Shown one piece after another: positions 25,803 to 33,516 of a stretch of 64,000 nt of DNA (the stretch's first letter is position 1; the number at the start of each line of letters is the position of its first letter). A model generated the notes under the pieces. That model saw only the letters and a program-made list of their open reading frames with translations, had not been told where the DNA came from and searched no databases. Source of the DNA: Planctomycetota bacterium (GTDB taxonomy: Bacteria > Planctomycetota > Phycisphaerae > Phycisphaerales > SM1A02); the NCBI GenBank assembly GCA_009926625.1, contig RFON01000007.1, positions 1 to 64,000 on the forward strand, in the 5' to 3' direction. A program made the position numbers and the translations under genes.

Positions 25803-27008
25803 TCACGCGGGAGCGCCAACAGCGCCAACCACCTTCGCCGCGGCATCCGCAAGGTCCGCCGCCGATTGCATGGTGGGGATGCGGGTGCGCGCCTCATCCA
25901 GGATGGCGCGCGCCTCACGCACATTCGTCCCCTCCAAGCGAACCACCAGCGGAACGTCAAAGCCGATGGTCGACGCAGCGCCGACGATCGCGCGCGCGAT
26001 GCGATCGCACTGCATGATGCCGCCGAAGATGTTCACCAACACGCCCTCGACGCGCCCGTCGCTCAGGATGATGCGGAACGCCTCCGTCACTGCCTCCTCG
26101 CTCGCGCTGCCGCCGACGTCCAGGAAGTTCGCCGGCTCGCCGCCATGCAGCTTGATGATGTCCATGGTGCTCATCGCCAGACCAGCGCCGTTGACGAGGC
26201 AGCCGATGTTCCCATCGAGCGCAACATAGGAAAGCCCAAACGACTGGGCCCGAAGTTCAGCGGCATTCTCCTCGGTCGGATCGTGCAGCGCCTCGATCTC
26301 GGGATGGCGGAAGAGCGCGTTGTCGTCGAATGCAAACTTGGCATCGATCGCCATCACCTGCCCATCGGGGTGCGCGCTGCACGGTGGCGTCAGCACGAGC
26401 GGGTTGACTTCCACCAAGCTCGCGTCGAGTTTCTGTTGCAGACTGCTCAGTCGAGTCAGGACGGTCGCTGCTTGTGACGCCGCCTTTGCGCGAAAGCCGA
26501 GTGCCAGCGCCACCCGCCGCGCCTGGAACGGAAGCAGTCCAGCCAGCGGATCAAGCGGAACGCGGACGATTGCATCAGGTCGCTCTTCGGCAACCTTCTC
26601 GATCTCGACGCCGCCCTCCGCGCTCGCAATCAGCGTGTTCGTCCGCCGCTCGCGGTCCACGAGGACAGCGGCGTAGTACTCATGTGCGATGTCCACCGCA
26701 TCGGCCACCAGGAGACGCTTGACCTCAAGCCCCTCGGGTGGCGTTTGCGGGCTGTGCATCTTGTTGCCAAGCATGAATCGCGCCGCGCTCATCACCTCAT
26801 CGATCGAGCGCACGACCTTCACGAAGCCCGCCTTGCCACGCCCGCCCGCATGCACCTGCGCCTTCACCACGGCTTGGGTCGAGCCCGCGGTGAACAGTTC
26901 GCGGGCGGCTGCGTGTGCCTCATCGGTCGTCTGCACCATGCGGCCCTTTGGAACCGGAATGCCTGCATCGGAGAGCAGTTGGCGCGCCTGATACTCGTGA
27001 ATCTTCAT
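25803..27008 (-). CDS. sucC: Succinate-CoA ligase, beta subunit
   Basis: TCA cycle step: succinyl-CoA plus ADP or GDP plus phosphate to succinate plus nucleoside triphosphate. The 401-residue protein starts MKIHEYQARQLLSDAGIPVP (ATP-grasp), has KAQVHAGGRGKAGFVK near residue 45, and NGAGLAMSTMDIIKLHGG and GGSASEEAV in the C-terminal CoA-ligase domain. The alpha subunit gene sucD is not adjacent, which is unusual. The longer in-frame ORF to 27245 runs through the tRNA gene and is shadow. The -10 is TAGACT, ten bases before the ATG. Confidence 0.93.
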   Translation of the reverse strand: MKIHEYQARQLLSDAGIPVPKGRMVQTTDEAHAAARELFTAGSTQAVVKAQVHAGGRGKAGFVKVVRSIDEVMSAARFMLGNKMHSPQTPPEGLEVKRLLVADAVDIAHEYYAAVLVDRERRTNTLIASAEGGVEIEKVAEERPDAIVRVPLDPLAGLLPFQARRVALALGFRAKAASQAATVLTRLSSLQQKLDASLVEVNPLVLTPPCSAHPDGQVMAIDAKFAFDDNALFRHPEIEALHDPTEENAAELRAQSFGLSYVALDGNIGCLVNGAGLAMSTMDIIKLHGGEPANFLDVGGSASEEAVTEAFRIILSDGRVEGVLVNIFGGIMQCDRIARAIVGAASTIGFDVPLVVRLEGTNVREARAILDEARTRIPTMQSAADLADAAAKVVGAVGAPA

Positions 27009-27018
27009 GGGACCCCGA

Positions 27019-27024
27019 AGTCTA
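27019..27024 (-). promoter_or_regulatory. -10 hexamer TAGACT, sucC
   Basis: On the minus strand TAGACT ends ten bases before the ATG at 27008, giving a leader of only about three bases. Confidence 0.45.
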
Positions 27025-27096
27025 GCGACGACGGACCAACCAGCACCGACTCGGGCAAAGTCACGCATCGACGCCGAGGATTCAGGATGGTCGGAA

Positions 27097-27187
27097 CGGA
27101 CAGGGCGGGATTCGAACCCGCGATAGGGATTGAAGTCCCTATACCGGTTTAGCAAACCGACGCCTTCAGCCACTCGGCCACCTGTCC
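27097..27187 (-). tRNA. tRNA-Ser (anticodon GCU)
   Basis: The minus strand folds as a class II tRNA. Acceptor arms are GGACAGG and CCTGTCC with discriminator G. The anticodon stem TCGGT/ACCGG encloses the loop TTGCTAA, anticodon GCT. A long variable arm (about 16 bases with a 6-bp stem TAGGGA/TCCCTA) and the T-loop GTTCGAATC are present. It would read AGC and AGU codons. No CCA is encoded. It lies just upstream of sucC on the same strand. Confidence 0.95.
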
Positions 27188-27222
27188 AGCGCGGTGGCAG
27201 TGTAGCAGTGCAACGACCTCGG

Positions 27223-27921
27223 TCAGGGTCGGCACGCGATCGCACTCGTCATGCGAGCAGGATTCGATGGATCGCGGCGATAGCTCGGGAAACCAAGTTC
27301 ACCAATGGTGCAGGGCGCATTGCTCTCGACCGAATCAGCAGGCACTCCCGCTCGCTCGAGGAGCAGGCGAGCGGCCTTGGCGCAGTCGGCGAACGCATGT
27401 CCCGCTCTGGTTCCCGCGGGCACGCGGATGGCAGTTGAAAGCCCGCGCGCTTCGAATGCGCTGATGACATCCATGCCAACTTCGTAGCGTTCACCTGAAG
27501 CGCAGGGACCGATGGCCGCCACCATGCGGCTTGGCTGGGCTCCGTACTCCAGCACCATGCCGCCGAGCGCTGCCCCGATCACATCAGCTGCCAGCCCGCG
27601 CCACCCAGCGTGAATGGCGGCAACGCATCCCGAAGCGAGGCACGCGACAAGCACGGGGCAACAGTCGGCAGTGGAGATTGCTGCGACAAGTCGCGGATCA
27701 TGGCTCACGACGGCATCAGCCTCGCAGAGCCCATCGCACCGTGCCGCATCGACCCATCGCGCCCCGTGGACCTGCTTCGCGCGGCAAAGTCGCGCCCCAG
27801 CACCGCCGAGACGCGCTGCAGGCTCCGAGTCCGCTCCGCGAGCAACTGTTCCGCACCAATGCGGGACAGAGTGGGCGATCAGCAGCGGGGAAACCCATTC
27901 AGACAAGGATGCGAAAACCAA
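27223..27921 (-). CDS. pgeF: Polyphenol oxidase / purine nucleosidase family (YfiH, PgeF)
   Basis: A 232-residue protein with the DUF152 fold. The metal-binding signature is visible as KQVHGARW, STADCCPVL and AIHAGWRGL (His-Cys-His). Family members act as peptidoglycan-editing factors or purine nucleoside enzymes. It starts at TTG 27921 with GGAG five to eight bases before it, one of few Shine-Dalgarno type starts. The tRNA-Ser gene lies 35 bp downstream. Confidence 0.87.
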   Translation of the reverse strand: MVFASLSEWVSPLLIAHSVPHWCGTVARGADSEPAARLGGAGARLCRAKQVHGARWVDAARCDGLCEADAVVSHDPRLVAAISTADCCPVLVACLASGCVAAIHAGWRGLAADVIGAALGGMVLEYGAQPSRMVAAIGPCASGERYEVGMDVISAFEARGLSTAIRVPAGTRAGHAFADCAKAARLLLERAGVPADSVESNAPCTIGELGFPSYRRDPSNPARMTSAIACRP

Positions 27922-27961
27922 CGGAGCTCCGAGCGTCGGGGCACAGACTATGCAGCCTCAA

Positions 27962-29806
27962 TCAAGGCGCGCACTCGAGGTTGGCCGTCGTATCACCCTC
28001 ATTCGTCAAATCGAGCGTGGTCAGGTCGACTGACCAGCCGAACATATCGAGCGCCAGCCACTCGCGGCCCGTGAGGAAGTCAGGCATCTTTCCAAGCGGC
28101 GCCAAGTCAAGGGGACTGAAGCTGTACGAGCAGGGATCGCGACTGTAGAAGGTGACGCCTCGACCGATCTCCTTCCCCAACAGGCAGCGTGTGCCGAGGT
28201 CGCCCAGTTCATCCTGCTTGACGAAGGCACCACGTACTGGAGCCCCGTCATACATCTCGAACTCATAATCGCTCTGGGCACCAGTGACATCGACCATGAA
28301 GTTCAGGATCGAAGTGTTGGCTACTGTGTTCCGTGCAACCGTTCGCGGCATCGCACCGCGGAAGTCACGGTTCACTTGGGCTACTGCGGGCGGTCCTGCC
28401 ACCGCGGGAACCTTCGCGCGGAAATCAATGATTGCGCATCGAGCTCCAGCTCCAGCCCCCACCGTGGCGATGGTCTGCACCGCGCCATCTGGGTAGCCGC
28501 CAGTGCGCTGGGAAGCAGGAATTGCTGGCACAATCTCCGAGTCATCAAAGACATTCGTGTTTGCGCCGGGATTGCCAGCGATCTGGTGTCGCAGGAACTC
28601 GGTTGGATCCGGAAGATCGTTGACTGCAGCCGTTGCCGCGCCAAGCAGTTGGTTCGCGGTGTTTGCGGCATTCACGGCCTTCCAGTTCGCGATCAGCGTC
28701 TTGTTGAGTCCTGGGTTGTAGTCCAGTGCCCAGCCAATCGGCGGGAGCGATCCACCCAACAGCCCTCCCTCGAAGATCCCCGCCCACTGGGCACAGGTCA
28801 CCGGCGGCGCGCCTCCGAAGACATTGGTGTTGGATGCGATCAGATATGTGGGATCGATCGCGTCCGCCTGGAATCGGAACAGGTCCATGACGGTGCAGTC
28901 ACGGACGAGGAAGTCAGCCCCCGCCACAAAGCCCATGGCCTGAACGACCTCACGAATCAGGTGATCTTGGAATGAATACAAGTAGCCGGTACCGAATCGA
29001 AGCCCGTCTTGTGGGTTGAAGTCCCACTGGATTGCGGAGTTGAGCGAAACGGTTCCGTCATCACTCGGAGCGCTGATGCCACCGGCATCCAGCAGGCCGA
29101 GTGCCAACTTGAGCGGGCGGGTCACATAGACGCGGTTCTCTTGGGTGGCTGCGGTGGACACGCCGCTGTAGCGGATTGGGATTGACGGGCGAACTGGAAC
29201 TGGCGTGTCTTCGAGTTCATTGAGGCTGGCTCGGTCAAGGGCGTCGGCCACATCCGAGTACTTCTCGATGGAGTACCGCGCGGTCGTGAACCCCAATCGA
29301 CCCGCAGTGATCGGCACATAGGCAACCCGCAAGGTCACCGTGATGTTGAAGGACTGAATGTGATCCTCGAAATACCGCTCCACATCTGCGAGCGCTACGG
29401 TCAAGCCCTCGAGCTGTGAGGGCGGAACGATCGATCCGCTCGTCAGCAGCAATCGCAAGTTGAATGGCACCGCTGCTTGGCCCGCGATGCCTCCCTCGGC
29501 TGCGTCCTCGGAAGCCTGCTTGTACTCCGACCAAGACCTGCCGCCGATGGTGTTGTCCACCATCAACTCGAAACGGGGGGAGCGGACGGCCCTTTCGGTC
29601 ACCGCCACCATGGCGCGCAGTTCACTCAGACTGACTGGCCCGCCCTCACTTGTGATCGGTGTCGAAACGCAGAGGGTGGTCTGTGACCCACGCGCAACAC
29701 GGTCGTAACTGACCAGCACGGCATCTTGACGGGGAGCAGCCGCGAGTTGGTCCGAAGCCGCTGTCAGCAGGAGCAGTTCTGTGGCAAGTGTTGCGGAAAT
29801 CAGCAT
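27962..29806 (-). CDS. Exported metalloprotease-like protein with degenerate zinc site
   Basis: A 614-residue protein with a signal sequence. The region HLIREVVQAMGFVAGADFLV followed by MDLFRFQ (from residue 282) resembles the HEIGHALGFVSG...DLFRF block of the NF038122-like zincins. The two zinc-binding His are replaced by Arg285 and Gln289 while the Glu286 and MGF are kept. It is probably an inactive homologue or has another function. A good AAAGGA site precedes ATG 29806. It lies 63 bp behind the dockerin-type metalloprotease gene on the same strand, likely in one transcript. Confidence 0.7.
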   Translation of the reverse strand: MLISATLATELLLLTAASDQLAAAPRQDAVLVSYDRVARGSQTTLCVSTPITSEGGPVSLSELRAMVAVTERAVRSPRFELMVDNTIGGRSWSEYKQASEDAAEGGIAGQAAVPFNLRLLLTSGSIVPPSQLEGLTVALADVERYFEDHIQSFNITVTLRVAYVPITAGRLGFTTARYSIEKYSDVADALDRASLNELEDTPVPVRPSIPIRYSGVSTAATQENRVYVTRPLKLALGLLDAGGISAPSDDGTVSLNSAIQWDFNPQDGLRFGTGYLYSFQDHLIREVVQAMGFVAGADFLVRDCTVMDLFRFQADAIDPTYLIASNTNVFGGAPPVTCAQWAGIFEGGLLGGSLPPIGWALDYNPGLNKTLIANWKAVNAANTANQLLGAATAAVNDLPDPTEFLRHQIAGNPGANTNVFDDSEIVPAIPASQRTGGYPDGAVQTIATVGAGAGARCAIIDFRAKVPAVAGPPAVAQVNRDFRGAMPRTVARNTVANTSILNFMVDVTGAQSDYEFEMYDGAPVRGAFVKQDELGDLGTRCLLGKEIGRGVTFYSRDPCSYSFSPLDLAPLGKMPDFLTGREWLALDMFGWSVDLTTLDLTNEGDTTANLECAP

Positions 29807-29869
29807 GGGTAGTCCTTTAATTCAGGTCAGCGATCGGGCGGGATTCGCATGGAAGTCACGAGATATGGA

Positions 29870-32800
29870 TCAGCCTCCAGAGCCTCCGGGGCACGCGCCC
29901 CAGTTGGCGAGGACTTCAAGGAGGTCTGCAGAATCCACATCGCCATCATCGTCGAGGTCGGCGATCTCAGCGAGCGGATCGGCTGCAGGATCGCCGCCGT
30001 ACAGGGACAAGACGAAGACAAGGTCCTCCGCGGCAACGCGCCCGTCAGGCGTTGGCAGACCGGCCTGTGGGATGCCGCCTGCAATGTCGGGAGGGCATGC
30101 GGCAAACTCCTGCCCAAGATCAAAGGAGATGTTGTCCACCACGACGAATGCCCCGCTGATCCGAATCTCGTCGAACTCGAAGTCAGGGTCGGGAGCCTCT
30201 CCAAACTGTTGCGCAATTCGAACGGGTCCACCCTCGATGGTGGTGCTAGGGAACCCCGTTGGATACAGGGGGGTCTGGATCCCTCGCATGTCATAGACCT
30301 GCACAAACTTCTGTTCGAGCCCCGCGGGGGTGTTCAACAGGCCTTCGACCACAATCGAATTGGCCTCCAGATATGGATGATCTGCCAAGCCTGGGAATGT
30401 CCCTGGGTACAGATTCTCAAGGTCAAAGTAGGTCTTGAAGTCAAACGCGTTCATGAAGAACCGCGCCTCCCTGACTGGTCGGTAGGTGCGGATGATCGTG
30501 ACACCACTCGCTCCAGTTGCAGAGTCGCCAGAGGGGAACTCGCCGGTTGAGCCGTTGAAAACGAGGCGCTGACCATAACCGCGCGATCCGAAGGCCGGCG
30601 CAAAGCCCTGCCCCAGAATGCCGCCCCACTGACCGAACGAACCATTTTCTCCGAGCCCATACTGGAAGATTGAAGGGATGTTGTCGGTGTAGACGAACCC
30701 ACCCGTCACTGTGTCTTCGTTCTGGTCCTGCGTTTCGATGGTGGCGAAGTACTCGGGGAACTTTGGGTCATCAACCCGCAACTGCGCCAAGGCATCAGCT
30801 GAGACGCGTGCAATGTCCAACAACCCTTCCTGCGCTCCGTAGACCTTGGTCTCGAACCCCTCAAAGAACGCGAGCGTGGAGTCCTCGCACTCATCAGGAA
30901 CACCGTTATTGTTGATGTCCTCGCTGTCGCCGTTGGCGATGTCGCACGAGTCTGGCACCTCGTTCTGGTTGCAGTCCAGAGGGCTTGGAATACCCGGCTC
31001 CTCAACCGCGACCTGGCACGAATCTGGAATGCCATCGGCGTTGCAGTCGGCTCCGCCCGATGTGCCACCACCTTCGACCTGGATCTGCCCATCCACCGCC
31101 TCCACATAGTCGTCGATCTCGTTGTCGTTGCAGTCGACAACCGGGAAGATGCTGCAGCGGAACTTCGCGAAGTCGAACTTGACCTGCGAGATCGATCGGG
31201 CATTGTTGGCGCGGTCCTCGGCATTGTCCTCAACTCGCGAGTCGGTCGCGACAACCATCGCCGACGGGCTGTTTGGATCGTCGTCGGTCGTATTCGTGCA
31301 GGGGTCCTCGCCTGGCGCAACGATGCCGCTCTCTTCAATGAACTCCGCATCGGTCCCGTCGCCGTCGAGAATCGTGCAGTCGAAGTCGAACTCGACTCCC
31401 GCTTCCTGGGTGTCGTCGGCGCCACCGCCGTAATCCGCCCAAGTCTTGTTGGGATTGCTGTAGCCAGGCAGGCGAACATTCGCCCCAGCCGCGTAGGCCA
31501 TGACGGTTCGCCAATCATCATCGCCAAACCCGAAGGAATCCGGGAACAGGGCATCGCCAGGCTCCGCCGAGGGCGCCTCGTGGTTGTGCTGGCAGCCGAA
31601 GTTGTGCCCCAACTCGTGCGCGTAGACGAGATCTCCCAAGATCGTTGCATCAAGGAGGCAGAAGGGACTCTCCGAGAACGCTTGCAGCGTGGAGACATCC
31701 GATGGACCAAGGATCCCACCCACGGGAGCGGACAGGGGATTGGTTGCATCGACGACCGGGTGTGGATTGGCGGGAACGCTGAGCCCAGCAAGCGCTTGCC
31801 CCACATTGTTCGCATCCACCATGACGCTTGCCAATCCCACGAACGCGCTGTCCGATCCATAGTTCGTCCCAACGAGGGCGACTTCATCAGCGCCGAGCGC
31901 GTCGCGCCAGTCGATGACATAGTCGAGATAGCCATCTCCGTAGGTTTGCAGTCGATCGAGGTCAACGCCATATCCAGTGCTGATGAACGGCTCCTCTTGA
32001 CCGAAGAACCCATCGCACACCAAAGCGCCCACCAACCTCAGTCGGGGGAGGCACACATCAGTCTCAGCAGGTGTGACACCTGGACGAGCCTCGTGATACG
32101 CCACCTGATCTGTTCCAACGCAAGAGGCAGGGGGTTGGGGGGCAGGCGGTGGGACCGCAGGCGGATTGGCTACCGTGCCTGGCTCTGGGTAGGCACCGTA
32201 ACCGCATTGATTGTTGAGGTTGTTGTCGCCATCCGCTCCGTCGAACGCGGCACCGCCTTGTTCGGTTGACGTGTAAAGCGCGAGGTTGGCCTGCGCAATG
32301 GTTGCAACAGCTTGGTCATAGGGCGTGGACCCGCCTGCGCGGATGAACTCATCGGCATCAACGGAGAACACAAACAAGACATCGATGATGATCCCGCTGT
32401 CCTTCACCAAGCCAGGTGGCACATCGATAGGAGCCACCTCCGGAGGGCATGGGGTGACTGCTCCACCCGCAATACCGCCCTCGCTGACCGCCAACACTGG
32501 TTCACCACCAATGAACGGCTTGTCTGTCGGGCGGTACGCACCTTGGTCAGGATGACGCTTGAGCTCACGACCGACACCACACTCGAGAGGTCCGTAGTCC
32601 GGTCGGCGGGTCAGGCGATAGGTTCCGCCCTCCGATGGGGCGAGTGACGGAGTGATTGCGTACGCGGCACCAGAAGTTGCAAGCACATGTCCAGCAAGAC
32701 GCGGCCCCACTTGGCACACGATGCCGTAGATCGCATTCGCAGTGTCGGTCCTCCCGAGATACACCTGCGCCTCATCTGCGCCAGTCCATGCGCGACGCGT

Positions 32801-33220
32801 CACGCGGAGATCGAGCGTCTGTCCTTCAGGCGTGGCGAAGGAGATCTCATCGCCGATCTTCCAGGAGCGCACGCGCTCGGCGGTCAAACTTGGCATGCCG
32901 ACCTCTGACAGTCCAAGCGCGGACAGGTCAGGTCGCCCAGGTCCGGGCTGTGGCATCACTCCCTGAAGCGACTTCAACTTCAGTGAATTCAAATGATCCT
33001 GCTTTGCCGTCACTGCATGAGACTCAATAGCAGCCGCGTTGGCAGGCGTGTTCATGGTTCGCATGTCGGGCATGCCGCGCATGCCGCGCATGTCGCGCAT
33101 GTCGCGCATGAGATGCTGGCTCTTGTCGTTTGCAACCGACAGCGCCGTGAGCGCGAGCGTTGCGAGCACAAGAGCGGAGCACATGGAGCGGGAGGGTCGC
33201 ATGTTGTTCTGGGTCCTCAT
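29870..33220 (-). CDS. Giant secreted zinc metalloprotease with dockerin-like C-terminus
   Basis: A 1116-residue protein with a signal peptide (about 1-30) and an MRD/MRG tripeptide repeat after it (38-55). A long pro-region and then a zincin domain with HELGHNFGCQHNH (about 535-547), the reprolysin-like HExxHxxGxxH, follow. Downstream are DCN-type Asp/Asn repeats (DCNDNEIDD, DCNADGIPDSC, DCNQNEVPDSC, NNNGVPDEC), a beta-rich domain and a C-terminal dockerin-like pair (GRVAAEDLVFVLSLYGG and DLDDDGDVDSADLLEVLANWG). The tail is common in exported proteins of Phycisphaerae. It is probably a surface or secreted protease. The start may instead be ATG 33202. Confidence 0.85.
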   Translation of the reverse strand: MRTQNNMRPSRSMCSALVLATLALTALSVANDKSQHLMRDMRDMRGMRGMPDMRTMNTPANAAAIESHAVTAKQDHLNSLKLKSLQGVMPQPGPGRPDLSALGLSEVGMPSLTAERVRSWKIGDEISFATPEGQTLDLRVTRRAWTGADEAQVYLGRTDTANAIYGIVCQVGPRLAGHVLATSGAAYAITPSLAPSEGGTYRLTRRPDYGPLECGVGRELKRHPDQGAYRPTDKPFIGGEPVLAVSEGGIAGGAVTPCPPEVAPIDVPPGLVKDSGIIIDVLFVFSVDADEFIRAGGSTPYDQAVATIAQANLALYTSTEQGGAAFDGADGDNNLNNQCGYGAYPEPGTVANPPAVPPPAPQPPASCVGTDQVAYHEARPGVTPAETDVCLPRLRLVGALVCDGFFGQEEPFISTGYGVDLDRLQTYGDGYLDYVIDWRDALGADEVALVGTNYGSDSAFVGLASVMVDANNVGQALAGLSVPANPHPVVDATNPLSAPVGGILGPSDVSTLQAFSESPFCLLDATILGDLVYAHELGHNFGCQHNHEAPSAEPGDALFPDSFGFGDDDWRTVMAYAAGANVRLPGYSNPNKTWADYGGGADDTQEAGVEFDFDCTILDGDGTDAEFIEESGIVAPGEDPCTNTTDDDPNSPSAMVVATDSRVEDNAEDRANNARSISQVKFDFAKFRCSIFPVVDCNDNEIDDYVEAVDGQIQVEGGGTSGGADCNADGIPDSCQVAVEEPGIPSPLDCNQNEVPDSCDIANGDSEDINNNGVPDECEDSTLAFFEGFETKVYGAQEGLLDIARVSADALAQLRVDDPKFPEYFATIETQDQNEDTVTGGFVYTDNIPSIFQYGLGENGSFGQWGGILGQGFAPAFGSRGYGQRLVFNGSTGEFPSGDSATGASGVTIIRTYRPVREARFFMNAFDFKTYFDLENLYPGTFPGLADHPYLEANSIVVEGLLNTPAGLEQKFVQVYDMRGIQTPLYPTGFPSTTIEGGPVRIAQQFGEAPDPDFEFDEIRISGAFVVVDNISFDLGQEFAACPPDIAGGIPQAGLPTPDGRVAAEDLVFVLSLYGGDPAADPLAEIADLDDDGDVDSADLLEVLANWGACPGGSGG
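33062..33106 (-). repeat. 9-bp tandem repeat, five units
   Basis: Units catgtcggg, catgccgcg (twice) and catgtcgcg (twice) encode Met-Arg-Asp/Gly or Met-Pro-Asp tripeptides near the N-terminus of the secreted protease. Copy number could change by slippage. Confidence 0.9.
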
Positions 33221-33256
33221 TGAAGTCCAATCAAGCGAAGTTCGCAGTGCAGAGAA

Positions 33257-33280
33257 CGCCCTGTCTCGAACCGCAGGGCG
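33257..33280 (-). terminator. Possible terminator after the subtilase gene
   Basis: A hairpin with 7-bp arms CGCCCTG/CAGGGCG and a 10-base loop, followed on the minus strand by TTCTCT. It lies about 240 bases past the subtilase stop and 40 bases before the next start. The 296 bp between 33221 and 33516 hold nothing else that I can recognise; the ORFs there look like shadow. Confidence 0.35.
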
Positions 33281-33516
33281 CGATGCTGTTCCAATCGAAA
33301 GCGCGATGCAGTTTCAATTGAAGGTTTGAAGAGTCCTTGCCAAGCGGAGATCCAGACACCACCCTCGCCGCGGTGGACACACGCGCCAATGCACGCTGCA
33401 CACCTGCGGCTTGGGGGAGCCGGTCCTGCGACGCCCCGCAGACCAACAGACGCAACATGACCTTCATGGCGCGAAAGTCAAGCGAGACAGGGACTTTTCG
33501 TCGGTTCATGGTTCGG

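Noticed and set aside
27009-27245. N-terminal extension of sucC through the tRNA gene
   Set aside because: The extension would be translated across tRNA-Ser; the family start MKIHEYQA at 27008 is clear.
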